Positions 43,561-52,592 of a DNA stretch of 64,000 nucleotides are shown piece by piece. The notes under the pieces were generated by a model, which did not search any database, was not told where the DNA came from, and worked only from the letters and a program-made list of their open reading frames with translations. Position numbers and translations under genes: made by a program. Position 1 is the stretch's first letter. Each line of letters starts with the position of its first letter. Where the stretch lies: contig NC_019892.1 of the NCBI RefSeq assembly GCF_000242455.2, positions 5,404,744 through 5,468,743 on the forward strand. The letters run 5' to 3'. This stretch comes from Singulisphaera acidiphila DSM 18658 (GTDB lineage: Bacteria; Planctomycetota; Planctomycetia; Isosphaerales; Isosphaeraceae).

Positions 43561-45255
43561 TCAGATCCCCAGCGCGGCGAACCAGGCGTCGAGTGAGCGG
43601 AGTGGCTGGGCCGTGCGGGAGCCGTCGCGGAGTGCCTGCAAGTGCCGGCAGGGTCCCCGGCGCAGGCCGCCGGTGAAGTGGTGCGAGCAGGTGCATTTAC
43701 CCCGGAGCATTCGGCCGTCGGCGTCGAGCAGGAGCGAGACGGGCCGGTCGGGGACTTCCCCTTCGAGGATCCTCAGTCCGTCGTCGCGGCGATCGTCGCG
43801 GGTGACCTTGACTTTGCCGTGGGAGACGAGCTCGCGCGCGGCGGCCGTCTCGGCGTTCTCGGGCCCGATCGCGTCGAGGGCGAGGGCCACCGGCATAATC
43901 TGCCGCCAGCGATAGAGGCCGGCGTGCAGGTCGTGGATCAACTGGCCCATCAGGGCGAGCCGGTTCAGGCCGGCGGCGACGTAGGCGGGGGCCGCGCCGG
44001 TGCGCTGGCGGATCTGGTCGAAGGTCTTCGCCGGGCTGTCCTCGAAGGCGGCCGCGATGTCCCCCAGGAGCGCATCGCTCGGCTCGGCGGGGGGGGCGAG
44101 CTGGTCGAGGGCCCCGGAGCCGGTCCAGTCGTTGGCCGTCCAGCCGGAGAGGCCCAGGAGCAGGCGCATTTCGCCCATCCGGACCGACCAGAAGCTCGGC
44201 AGGCCGTTGCCGAGCAGGTAGACCTCCGCCTCGTCCATCAAGGGGAGCAGGCGCGCGAGGAGCCGGAGCCGGTCGCGGCCCCAGACCCGGATCACTTCGG
44301 ACCGAGGGCCGTCGTAGGGGAGAGAGTGGAGCACGATCCGCCGCTCCCAGGGCTCCAGGACGATCGCCACGGGCTGCCCTGGGATCAACTCGAAGCGGAC
44401 GGCCCGAGGGCTCCGCGACGCCCGGTGCCGCTTCAGGAAGGCGAGGACGCTGTACAGCCCTTCGCGACTGATCGCGACCCGGCGCATCGGCAGGCTCATG
44501 GCCGCCTGGATCTGCATGAACCCACGGAGCCAGCTTGGCGGCAGGTCGATCTTTTCTTCGCGATAGCCCGGTCCTTCGCCGGCCTTTACCTCGATCCCCC
44601 CCGGATCGACCAGGAATCGCGTCTCGCGGTAGCTTCGGAGCGTCTGGAAGTGCTCGTAGAGTGACCACGAGTAGTCGACGTTCGTGGTCCCGAGGGCGAC
44701 GTCACGCTCCCCGGAGAAGGCGCCACGGTCGACGGTGAGGCAGCCGTAGCTGCTCTCGTCGACGCTGAAGCACTCGAAGAAGAGGCAGTCGGGGGCGACC
44801 GTGACGACCGGGTCGCAGGGGACCAGGAGCCGCCAGAGCTCGGGGTCGTGGCGGCTCAGGTAGTTCGAGTATTTCTGGCGAGCGCCCCAGTACTGGTTGC
44901 GCAGCCGGCGATAGTCCGTCTCGAACGCGGCGATGGCGGCGGGGTCGACGCCGGTCGATTCCTTGAGGATCGCCGTCCTGGTGCGCGAGGTGGCCGTGCG
45001 GCGGATCTCCGCCTCACGCTGATTTCGCTCGGCCAGGTAGTTCTCGTAGGCGGAGTTGTCCTTGGCGTGGTAGCGGTGGTCGCTGACGACGACGTCGTGA
45101 AGCGCTCCGATCGCCTCGCGGAACCGGAGCGGCTGGAGAAAGGCGGCGTCGAAGGCGACCCGGTCGCGGCGGAGGTTCGGGGCCAGCGAGACGGCCAGGC
45201 CGCCCGGGCTCGAGACGATGGCGCTACGGCCTCGGTAGGCGAGAGTCAGGTTCAT
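43561..45255 (-). CDS. Winged-helix SWIM zinc-finger protein (retron-associated)
   Basis: A 564-residue protein. The N-terminal half is unique, with SNYLSRHDPELWRLLVPCDP and CLFFECFSVDESSYG. A middle region (LRLLARLLPLMDEAEVYLLG, MGEMRLLLGLSGWTANDW) precedes a winged helix (FDQIRQRTGAAPAYVAAGLN, then LALMGQLIHDLHAGLYRWR). The C-terminal SWIM finger is CTC-x12-CRH (GKCTCSHHF ... RGPCRHLQAL). Its start overlaps the HEAT gene stop (ATGA). WH-SWIM proteins together with ARM-repeat proteins are, as I recall, the accessory pair of type XIII retrons, so this is likely part of the effector or sensor. Confidence 0.82.
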   Translation of the reverse strand: MNLTLAYRGRSAIVSSPGGLAVSLAPNLRRDRVAFDAAFLQPLRFREAIGALHDVVVSDHRYHAKDNSAYENYLAERNQREAEIRRTATSRTRTAILKESTGVDPAAIAAFETDYRRLRNQYWGARQKYSNYLSRHDPELWRLLVPCDPVVTVAPDCLFFECFSVDESSYGCLTVDRGAFSGERDVALGTTNVDYSWSLYEHFQTLRSYRETRFLVDPGGIEVKAGEGPGYREEKIDLPPSWLRGFMQIQAAMSLPMRRVAISREGLYSVLAFLKRHRASRSPRAVRFELIPGQPVAIVLEPWERRIVLHSLPYDGPRSEVIRVWGRDRLRLLARLLPLMDEAEVYLLGNGLPSFWSVRMGEMRLLLGLSGWTANDWTGSGALDQLAPPAEPSDALLGDIAAAFEDSPAKTFDQIRQRTGAAPAYVAAGLNRLALMGQLIHDLHAGLYRWRQIMPVALALDAIGPENAETAAARELVSHGKVKVTRDDRRDDGLRILEGEVPDRPVSLLLDADGRMLRGKCTCSHHFTGGLRRGPCRHLQALRDGSRTAQPLRSLDAWFAALGI

Positions 45256-47279
45256 CGAGACTCCTTCGATTGGTTCCGCGATGGACCTGGCTTGGCGGTC
45301 GTCAGTTGCAACTCCGGAAAGGCCTGGCTGACGAGTGCGGCCGATGCCTCGTCATGCTCGGCCAGGCGGACGACGGCCGAGAGCCCGGCCTGCCACTCCG
45401 GCCCGCGCACCGAGCGGAGCGCGACGGCCAGCAAGGGGAGCAGGCGGGGCAGGTCGCCGGGATGGGCCTCGGCCTGGCGGAACAGTTGCCGGACGACTTG
45501 CGGCTTGGCGCGGTGGCCGCGATGGATGTTCAGGAGGACCGAGGCCCAGAGCAGGCGGAGTAGGTCGGGGTCGAGCCGCCCTGGTTTCAGGTGGACCGCG
45601 TCCCCCTGCCGGGTCCGCTCGTCGAGGGCGGCGACCAGGGCGAGCCGGATGTCGTCGTAGGGACTTTCCAGCAGACGCTGCCAGATGGCGACATCGTCGC
45701 GAGCCGTCGCGTCCGACTCGAGCCACCGCCACCCCTCCGCGCGGACGTCCTCATGCCGGCTGTCGAGCCACTGGAGGATCCAGTCGGGCTTCAACCCGGG
45801 GGAGTTCGCCAGGGTCTGTCGCAGCCAGCCGAGAATTTCGCCACGGAGCGGGTCGGCCCCGGCCTCGAGCAGATCGAGGAGGGTTCGGCACTCGCTTTCG
45901 TCGTGTGGTGTCTTGGTGCGGAGCCAGTCCAGGCCGAGCCTGGCGACGGGCAAGGGGCGAGCGCTTGCCAGGCGGACGGCCTCGGCCAGGGTGACCTGAT
46001 CGGGCCTGACGAGCCGCTCGACCAGGCCGGCGAGGATGTCGAGGGCGGCCGGGCTGGCGGTTTCGAGCAGGGTGAGCCATCGCGACGCGGGGACGTCGGC
46101 CAGGCGTGGGTCGTCGCGGATCAGGTCGGCGGCGAGCCCGACCACCTCCGGGTCGTCGTCCTCCAGCAAGGCCAGCCGTTCTTCGAGCGGAAAGACGGCC
46201 AGGATCGCCGTTGGGTTGCGGCGGATCGTGCGGATCGCCCAGCCACGCACCGGGCGGCAGCGGCCGAGGACGAGCAGGTCGACGAAGGCGCGTGGCTGGG
46301 ATGCCCAGAGCGCCTTGTATCGAGGGGCCGGCTCCAACTCGGCCAGCGAGTGCCCCGGCGCCACCCGCCATCCCCGTTCATCGGGGACGATGGCGGGGGA
46401 GAATCGGAACAGGATATGAGTCAGGCTCCAATTGTCGATCAGGGCCAGGCCGTTGGCGACGTCGGCGTCGCGGTACTGGAGAAGGGCTTCCTTGACGGCC
46501 GGGAGGTAACGCTCAGGGGCGTTGCGGCCCAACCGGCGGAAGTAACGCCAGACGCGGCGGCGAAGGTAGTGCCGCGTGGCGACCGAGAAGAGCCGGTAAC
46601 GCGCCAGGCCGTTGCGTTGCGCTGCGGGGAACGGCTCCCCTTGGCGGAATTGGCGCGGGTCGAGCTTGAGCGCGAACACCCAGTCGGGGACCGCGAAGGT
46701 CTGGTAGCGGCCGAGCTTCGGGTTCCAGGAATAGGGATCGTACGTTTCCTTCAGGGCACCGCGAGGCATCGTGGTGTCGCGTGGGGAGATCAAGCAAGGC
46801 TCGGTCCAACGCCCCGAGACCTGGTAGCGCTGGCGCCAGTTCCGCCAGACGCTGACCGACTCGTACCCGCGATCACGCCAGGAGTCGGTCAGGGCATTGG
46901 CGTCGGATTCGTTGTCGACCTCCTGCGTCTCGAAGCGGACCTGCTTCCCCACGGCCCGCCGGATCGAGCGGTCGAAGGCGACGAGGAACCGGGCCATCAG
47001 TGCGTCGTCACCCGCAGCTTCCGCCAGCTTGAACAGACGCTTGACCAACGCCTCGTGCCGATAGGCGTTCAGCGGGCGGTCGAGGTAGTCGAACAGAAGG
47101 CGGCGCGCCTCGGGCCGGCGATCGGCGAACCAACGCGGGGCGAAGGTCGCGAGGACCTCCGCGTCGTAGAACGCGCGCAGGGCCTCGACGAACGCGGGGT
47201 CGCCCCGCTCGAAGAGCTCCTGGACCATGAGCCAGTCGCCCGCGTTTCCGCCTGTTTTTTGGGCCATCGCCGTCCCCAT
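45252..47279 (-). CDS. Large HEAT/ARM-repeat protein (retron-associated)
   Basis: About 675 residues from ATG 47279 (MGTAMAQKTGGNAGDWLMVQ). The N-terminal ~250 residues are unique, with conserved aromatic clusters (SWRDRGYESVSVWRNWRQRY, then YLRRRVWRYFRRLGRNAPER). The rest is a long series of HEAT/ARM helices (PVRGWAIRTIRRNPTAILAV, DDPEVVGLAADLIRDDPRLA, YDDIRLALVAALDERTRQGD). No catalytic motif is seen. Such scaffolds usually bind partner proteins or nucleic acids. It is the first gene of the HEAT-SWIM-RT transcription unit, translationally coupled to the SWIM gene. Confidence 0.8.
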   Translation of the reverse strand: MGTAMAQKTGGNAGDWLMVQELFERGDPAFVEALRAFYDAEVLATFAPRWFADRRPEARRLLFDYLDRPLNAYRHEALVKRLFKLAEAAGDDALMARFLVAFDRSIRRAVGKQVRFETQEVDNESDANALTDSWRDRGYESVSVWRNWRQRYQVSGRWTEPCLISPRDTTMPRGALKETYDPYSWNPKLGRYQTFAVPDWVFALKLDPRQFRQGEPFPAAQRNGLARYRLFSVATRHYLRRRVWRYFRRLGRNAPERYLPAVKEALLQYRDADVANGLALIDNWSLTHILFRFSPAIVPDERGWRVAPGHSLAELEPAPRYKALWASQPRAFVDLLVLGRCRPVRGWAIRTIRRNPTAILAVFPLEERLALLEDDDPEVVGLAADLIRDDPRLADVPASRWLTLLETASPAALDILAGLVERLVRPDQVTLAEAVRLASARPLPVARLGLDWLRTKTPHDESECRTLLDLLEAGADPLRGEILGWLRQTLANSPGLKPDWILQWLDSRHEDVRAEGWRWLESDATARDDVAIWQRLLESPYDDIRLALVAALDERTRQGDAVHLKPGRLDPDLLRLLWASVLLNIHRGHRAKPQVVRQLFRQAEAHPGDLPRLLPLLAVALRSVRGPEWQAGLSAVVRLAEHDEASAALVSQAFPELQLTTAKPGPSRNQSKESR

Positions 47280-47549
47280 CCTGCGTCGGCCGCATCTTTT
47301 TTTCGGTTCGCGGCGCACATTGAGACCTGCTTCAAGGAACTTAGAGATAGAGGTCGAGCCGGCCTGAGTCAAGTGCTCTGGTTTGAAAGTGGGCTGGTGA
47401 AATCGCTTCGTCCCCGTTCACACGGACTCCATCGGGCTGGCCGTCCTGGTAGAATCAGAAACTTGTCAGAGGGGCCGCCCCAAGGCGCCGGCGTTGCGAT
47501 GCCGAGCGCTGACTCCCCCCAAGATAAAAAAAGAGGGACGACACCACCC

Positions 47550-48758
47550 ATGCTCGCCAACGTCCAGAACGCCTTGGAGCAACTCTGGTCGCACAAGATG
47601 CGGTCCATCCTGACCGTGCTTGGGATCGTGATTGCCGTGACCTCGACGATCACGGTCGTGGGCGTGATTCAGGGGTTTACGGGCTATGTGTCCGAGTTCC
47701 TCCAGGGGCTCGGGACCAACGCGATGTGGGTCTGGCCCCAACGCCCTGCCGGGGAGGCGGGGAAGCGGCTTGGGCGGATCGAACTCGACGAGCGGGACCT
47801 GGCGGCCGTCGAGGCCGGGTGCTCGGCGCTTCGGCGGATTTCTCCGCTGATCCGGCGGCCGACGGTCGCCGTGCGGTACGGTCGCGAGGAACTCTCCATT
47901 CCGCTGGAGGGGACGGCGGCCGAATACCACGCCATCCGCAACTTCCCGGTCGGTTCGGGGAGGCCGTTCGCCGTGGTTGACGTCGAGCGGGCCCACCACG
48001 TCTGTGTCGTCGGCCGTGAGGTGCTCCGCAAGCTGAACGTCGACGAGGGGCTGGTCGGCCAGACGATCCTGCTCGACGGCCAGCGGTTCCGGGTGATCGG
48101 CGTGCTCGAGGAGAAGGGGAGTTTTCTCGGGGACAACCAGGACAACATCATCCTGATCCCGTACACGATCGCGCTGAAGATGTACCCGGCCTCGCGGCAT
48201 AAGCTTGCGTTCACCGCGCAGGCGGTCTCGGAGCAGGGGGTTCCCGAGGCCCGTTCGCAGATCGTCAACTTGCTCCGCCGCCGACACGGCCTGGCCGCGT
48301 TTCAACCGAATGACTTCAACGTTATGACCCAGGACGAGATCCTCGAGACGTTCAACAACCTGAGCCTGGTCGCGACCGCCGTGCTGGCCGGGATCGTCGG
48401 CATCTCGCTGCTGGTCGGCGGCATCGGGATCATGAACGTGATGCTCGTGAGCGTGACCGAGCGGACCCGTGAGATCGGTCTCCGCAAGGCCGTTGGCGCC
48501 CGGCGTCGCGACGTTTTGGTCCAGTTCTTGACCGAGGCGGTGACCCTCAGCGTCGCGGGGGGCGGCCTCGGGATTGCCTTGGGGCATGCCTTCTGCGCGA
48601 TCGCGAGCCTTCACCCCCAGATGGTCGACGTGGTCGTTCCCTGGTGGGCCGTTGTCCTCGGCTTCGGGATTTCGGGGAGTACCGGCGTCGTCTTCGGACT
48701 CGTCCCGGCCGTCAAGGCGGCGCTCCTGAACCCGATCGATGCCCTGCGGCACGAGTGA
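47550..48758 (+). CDS. MacB-type ABC transporter permease
   Basis: ATG 47550 (MLANVQNALEQLWSHKMRSI) gives 402 residues. TM1 (LTVLGIVIAVTSTITVVGVI) is followed by a ~220-residue periplasmic MacB_PCD domain (VVGREVLRKLNVDEGLVGQT), then three TM helices of the FtsX domain with VTERTREIGLRKAVGARRRD. It should pair with a MacB/LolD-type ATPase; none is adjacent, and the nearest is at 30463-31161. The frame upstream of 47550 is open but antisense to the HEAT gene. Confidence 0.92.
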   Translation: MLANVQNALEQLWSHKMRSILTVLGIVIAVTSTITVVGVIQGFTGYVSEFLQGLGTNAMWVWPQRPAGEAGKRLGRIELDERDLAAVEAGCSALRRISPLIRRPTVAVRYGREELSIPLEGTAAEYHAIRNFPVGSGRPFAVVDVERAHHVCVVGREVLRKLNVDEGLVGQTILLDGQRFRVIGVLEEKGSFLGDNQDNIILIPYTIALKMYPASRHKLAFTAQAVSEQGVPEARSQIVNLLRRRHGLAAFQPNDFNVMTQDEILETFNNLSLVATAVLAGIVGISLLVGGIGIMNVMLVSVTERTREIGLRKAVGARRRDVLVQFLTEAVTLSVAGGGLGIALGHAFCAIASLHPQMVDVVVPWWAVVLGFGISGSTGVVFGLVPAVKAALLNPIDALRHE

Positions 48759-48905
48759 GGCGTCTTCGGCGGCTCTCCTCGGGGCTGCATCGACACTGGC
48801 ATCGGAAGGTTTTCCAGGGGTTTCGATCGAATGCGGACATACCTCCTGCGAACGCGGGCGACCCGCCCACGGTCCCAGGAGGGGAGGAGGGAGCGGTCTC
48901 TGTTT

Positions 48906-48947
48906 GCAGCCCCGAAGGGGCGACCGTTTCTAGCCAGGGGTGAAACC
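48906..48947. repeat. Dispersed repeat, left part (interrupted by IS)
   Basis: GCAGCCCCGAAGGGGCGACC starts at 48906 (hairpin CCCC-GAA-GGGG) and is followed by half of the palindrome CCAGGGG-TGA-AACCCCTGG at 48934-48947. The other half reappears on the far side of the IS at 50513. A partial relic (TTTTCCAGGGGTTTC) lies near 48810. Confidence 0.75.
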
Positions 48948-50512
48948 CTTGTCCTTACCAAGAACGTTTGCGCAGTAATGCTACTCCAAGCGAAGGTCCA
49001 GCTCAGCCCCCTGAACCATCGCTTGGAGCTTCATCCATCCCCTCCAGATCGTTTGCCATCCCGGCTCACCGTCCCCCTTCCGTCCCAGGAATCCCCCGAG
49101 TTTCGCCAACTCCCGAAAAAACTGATACGCTCCCCATGGCAACACCTCAGTCGCTCGCCGAAACGCGCGGAGCACGGCCACATATTTTGGCGGGGCAACT
49201 TCGATCGCCGGCCGCTCCGGTTCCGATCGGGCGATCCCTTTCAACTGCAAGAGCCGTACCGCCACCACTGACAGCAGGCCCGTCAGCGCCTCCAGCCGAT
49301 GGCTCGCCTTGAGTTGATGATCGGCTACACTGCAACCCGATTTCAACGCTTTGTGCCATTCTTCGATCAGCCATCTCTTTTCATAATAGGAAATGATCTG
49401 CAACGCATCCTCCAGGCAGGCCACTTCTAGAGAAGTGTACAGCACCCATTCGATCGGTTCTTTGACCGAGGCGGGCGGATCGATCTCACGCACACACACC
49501 ACGTATTGCGCAATCGGTTGCGGATCGAGACCCTTCAGCGAGTCCGCGGGCTGCCGCGGTACGAGCATCGTCGCCCGCACGAACGTGACGGTGAGCTTGG
49601 CGGTTCGCGCCGACAATCCGGGACGAGCCCGCAGCTTGAGCGTGAAGCAACCCGCTTGCGGTGCCGATTCGAGTTCCTCCTGCAACGGGCGTTCGAGACC
49701 ATCGGCACCCTGAACGCGTCGATGCAGGCTCTTGACCCGTCCGACCCAATCGACGCCCTGACGCTGGGCGCGGCAATAGACCTCGAAATCGTCGGATCCA
49801 CGGTCCATGACGTGAACCCAGCGTGTGTTTTGGGGCGGGGAACCGATCAGTTCGATGAGTTTTCCCCAGACCTCCGACTCGCGATCGCGTTTGCGGCGTT
49901 GCGTCCGACTCTCCCCCTTGGGAACCGGTTTGCGATGAAAGAGAATTTGGCCTGCGAGGCCGTAGACGACCTCGTCCTTGTGGGAGACCATCAATCCGGA
50001 GTGGATCATGAAGCCCTGACCCGTGCCCGTACCAACGGGCCCCACGCCTTGAATCTGTCGGGTGCATCCGAAATCAATCTCGGTGGTGTCGTCAAGGATC
50101 AGGGCCATCTCGGGGCTGGTTTCCCGGATCGAACGCCAATGCGGCTCGGCAATCGCCCGGAAGTTGACGGCCGAGGAGTCGAGCAGGCGATAAGCGGCCC
50201 TGAGGTCGTCCCAATTGCCCGTCGCTTTCGGAAGACTGGCCGAGGAATCCACGGCGATTTGCGTGGCGAGTCGGATCAGCCGCGTTTCTCGGCGTTTGTC
50301 GCCCAGATCGGCACCGGCGAAATTGGCTTGGGCCCAAGCCTCAGGGTCGGTCAGTGTGGGACTCATGATGAGCATCCGAGCAAGCCAGGGTACCTTGACC
50401 CGGGCCGTCAGACCGGCGGGTGGGTCAAGAGAAGCATTGACTATGCCAGATTGCCCGAAAAAAGCAGGGGGGAAACCCTGGATTCTGTACGAATGTTCTT
50501 GGTAAGGATAAG
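48948..50512. mobile_element. IS4-family (IS50/Tn5-like) insertion sequence, complete, 9-bp TSD
   Basis: Terminal repeats CTTGTCCTTACCAAGAAC (48948-48965) and the inverse of CTTATCCTTACCAAGAAC (50495-50512) match at 17 of 18 positions. A 9-bp duplication GGTGAAACC flanks the 1565-bp element at 48939-48947 and 50513-50521. Removing the element and one TSD restores the palindrome CCAGGGGTGAAACCCCTGG, another copy of which lies at 50648-50666. Confidence 0.92.
48981..50366 (-). CDS. IS50/Tn5-like transposase
   Basis: About 461 residues from ATG 50366 (MSPTLTDPEAWAQANFAGAD); ATG 50375 adds three residues. The N-terminus has the Tn5-type DNA-binding domain (DLGDKRRETRLIRLATQIA, then LPKATGNWDDLRAAYRLLDS). 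Catalytic residues: ILDDTTEIDFG, VMDRGSDDFEVY, and YEKRWLIEEWHKALKSGC giving Y-x2-R-x3-E-x6-K. The gene is intact within intact ends. Confidence 0.92.
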   Translation of the reverse strand: MSPTLTDPEAWAQANFAGADLGDKRRETRLIRLATQIAVDSSASLPKATGNWDDLRAAYRLLDSSAVNFRAIAEPHWRSIRETSPEMALILDDTTEIDFGCTRQIQGVGPVGTGTGQGFMIHSGLMVSHKDEVVYGLAGQILFHRKPVPKGESRTQRRKRDRESEVWGKLIELIGSPPQNTRWVHVMDRGSDDFEVYCRAQRQGVDWVGRVKSLHRRVQGADGLERPLQEELESAPQAGCFTLKLRARPGLSARTAKLTVTFVRATMLVPRQPADSLKGLDPQPIAQYVVCVREIDPPASVKEPIEWVLYTSLEVACLEDALQIISYYEKRWLIEEWHKALKSGCSVADHQLKASHRLEALTGLLSVVAVRLLQLKGIARSEPERPAIEVAPPKYVAVLRAFRRATEVLPWGAYQFFRELAKLGGFLGRKGDGEPGWQTIWRGWMKLQAMVQGAELDLRLE

Positions 50513-50694
50513 GGTGAAACCCCTGGAAGAGACGCGACAAATGAGCGCTTCGCAGCCCCGAAGGGGCGACCGTCTGAATGAGCCTAACGCCTCTAACGGT
50601 CGCCCCTTCGGGGCTGCGATTCATGCTCATTTGAGTTTATCCTATTTCCAGGGGTTTCACCCCTGGCTATTCACGGTCGCCCCTTCGGGGCTGC
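50513..50694. repeat. Cluster of dispersed palindromic repeats
   Basis: After the right half of the IS-split palindrome, the core GCAGCCCCGAAGGGGCGACC occurs at 50552 (plus) and inverted at 50596-50617 and 50673-50694, with an intact CCAGGGGTTTCACCCCTGG at 50648-50666. Together with the copy at 48906 this gives four cores and two large palindromes, a BIME-like mosaic between a permease and a PNPOx gene. Confidence 0.8.
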
Positions 50695-50743
50695 AGGAAA
50701 TCGGCCTTGGGTATGACCCGTACCACTCAGCCCCTCTTGTTTT

Positions 50744-51193
50744 CTACGGTTCGAAGCTGACCTCGTGATAGTCGAGTGCCCACTCCTTCATGTGCCGGAC
50801 CCGGACCGGCCGGATCCGGTAGAGGAGGAACTGTGGGTTGTCGATTGACCCGAGGTATTGGCGGAGGAGGGGGTTGGCGTCCCAGATCGACTGGAGCAGT
50901 TCGCGCTCGGTGACCACTTCGGCCAGGCCCGTGATCCGGACCTGGTCGTGGTGATCGTCGAGGTAGCAGAGCTCGACATTGGGGTTGGCCGCGATCTCGG
51001 TCGTTTTGTGGTAGCTCCGCAGGTTCGCCACGTAGACGGTGAAGCCAACCGTCCGGACCGGCGAGACGGGCCGGACCCGAGGCTGGTCGCCGTCGATCGT
51101 CGCCAGCATCGGGAAGCGGGCCGCCTTGATGACGCCCAGGGCCAGTTCCACCAGTTGCTTGGGGTCGATCGGTTCCGGGGTTGGCTTGGTCAT
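50744..51193 (-). CDS. Pyridoxamine 5'-phosphate oxidase-fold flavoprotein
   Basis: A 149-residue split-barrel protein: AARFPMLATIDGDQPRVRPV, VGFTVYVANLRSYHKTTEIA, NPNVELCYLDDHHDQVRITG and a C-terminal FLLYRIRPVRVRHMKEWAL. This is the PNPOx-like (general stress protein 26) family, which binds FMN or F420 and reduces small molecules. True PdxH activity is unlikely because of the short length. It is 28 bp after galE on the same strand. Confidence 0.85.
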   Translation of the reverse strand: MTKPTPEPIDPKQLVELALGVIKAARFPMLATIDGDQPRVRPVSPVRTVGFTVYVANLRSYHKTTEIAANPNVELCYLDDHHDQVRITGLAEVVTERELLQSIWDANPLLRQYLGSIDNPQFLLYRIRPVRVRHMKEWALDYHEVSFEP

Positions 51194-51221
51194 TGCCGGA
51201 GGTCTCCCTCGGGGTTATCTA

Positions 51222-52208
51222 TCAGCGGGACCTGTAGCCGTTGGGATGGGTGGAGTGCCACTTCCAGGCCGAGGCGATGACGTCGGCGATCTTGGGGTAG
51301 CGGGGGGACCAGCCCAGGTCGCGCTGGAGGGCGTCGGAGGAGGCGACGAGCGCTGGCGGGTCGCCGGGGCGGCGGGGGAACTCGACCGCCGGGATCGGCC
51401 GCCCTGTGATTTGCAAGGCGGCGTCCAGCACGCCTCGGACGCTGGCACCCACCCCCGTCCCCACATTGTAGGTCAGGCCCCGGCCCGGTTCGATCTTCGC
51501 CAGGGCGCGCACGTGGGCGTCGGCCAGGTCTTCCACGTGGATGTAGTCGCGAATGCAGGTGCCGTCGGGGGTGGGGTAGTTGGTGCCGAAAATCGAGAGG
51601 CTCTCGCGCTGGCCGAGCGCGACCTGGAGGATGATCGGGATCAGGTGGGTCTCGGGGGTGTGGTCCTCGCCGATCGTCGCGTCGCTCGAGGCGCCGCAGG
51701 CGTTGAAGTAGCGCAGGACCGCGTAGCCGAGGCCGTAGGCGTGCGCGTAGTCGGCCAGTGCCCGCTCGATGGCGAGCTTGGTGAAGCCGTAGGGATTGAT
51801 CGGCCGGGTCGGGCTCTCCTCGGAGATCGGCACGACGTCGGGGACCCCGTAGACGGCGGCGGTGCTCGAGAAGACGATGCGGGTCACCCCCGCCGCGAGC
51901 ATTGCGTCGAGCAGGTTGAGCGTGCCGACCACGTTGTTGCGGTAGTATTTCGCCGGGTCCGCGACGCTCTCGGGGACCGAAGCAAAGGCCGCGAAGTGCA
52001 TCACCGCGTCGATGTCCCGGCCGCGCAGCGCGTCGTCGAGCGCGGCCCGGTCGAGCAGGTCGCCCCGGATCAGGCGATCCCCCCGCGCCGCCTCGGCGTG
52101 CCCCTGGCTCAGGTTGTCGAAGACCCAGACCTGCTGACCGGCCTTTTCCAGCTCGCGGACCGTGTGACTGCCGATATAGCCTGCGCCGCCAACGACAAGA
52201 ATCGCCAT
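51222..52208 (-). CDS. galE: UDP-glucose 4-epimerase
   Basis: ATG 52208 (MAILVVGGAGYIGSHTVREL) starts a 328-residue extended short-chain dehydrogenase. It has the NAD-binding GGAGYIG (7-13), IVFSSTAAVYG with catalytic Ser/Thr, the Y-x3-K pair in NPYGFTKLAIE, and substrate-site segments YFNACGAS and GTNYPTPDGTCIRDYIHVED, all diagnostic of GalE. It interconverts UDP-glucose and UDP-galactose, supplying the glycan genes upstream on the same strand. Longer in-frame starts to 52367 lack family support. Confidence 0.93.
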   Translation of the reverse strand: MAILVVGGAGYIGSHTVRELEKAGQQVWVFDNLSQGHAEAARGDRLIRGDLLDRAALDDALRGRDIDAVMHFAAFASVPESVADPAKYYRNNVVGTLNLLDAMLAAGVTRIVFSSTAAVYGVPDVVPISEESPTRPINPYGFTKLAIERALADYAHAYGLGYAVLRYFNACGASSDATIGEDHTPETHLIPIILQVALGQRESLSIFGTNYPTPDGTCIRDYIHVEDLADAHVRALAKIEPGRGLTYNVGTGVGASVRGVLDAALQITGRPIPAVEFPRRPGDPPALVASSDALQRDLGWSPRYPKIADVIASAWKWHSTHPNGYRSR

Positions 52209-52592
52209 GAATTCATCCCGGGGCCAGAGTGCGGGAACGGATCGGATCAGATCCCGTCGAACTTGAACGAAGCGTCGCGATCGATTGAATCGCATCACGC
52301 GCTTCATATTTGGTTTGCGACTGCCTGGGCGATCGATACTGTAGCGACTGCCGTTCCCCTCTGGCAATCGAAACAGCGGCTTGAGGGGGGATTGAAGATC
52401 CCAGGGTTCCCCCGCCGGATTCGCGGACTCGACCGGGGTGCGCTCGGCCAGGCGCGAGAGAAAAAAAAGCCGCTCGGACGACCATGCCGAATCGCAGTAA
52501 GTTCAATCCCAAGAATACTCTATCGAATCCCGCTTTGATTGCGAACGTGGGATTCATGAAGAGGGGTATGGGCGGCCGTCGTGGTCTTTTTT
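52209..52592. other. Intergenic region upstream of galE
   Basis: This 384-bp gap between galE and the kinase-like gene has no supported ORF. It includes T- and A-rich tracts (52460-52480, 52585-52600) that may hold the galE promoter or a terminator for the upstream operon. Confidence 0.4.

Noticed and set aside
45591..47549. Long plus-strand open frame running into the MacB permease
   Set aside because: It is the antisense of the HEAT-repeat gene in GC-rich DNA; its composition is unlike a protein, and the permease has a natural ATG and TM1 at 47550.
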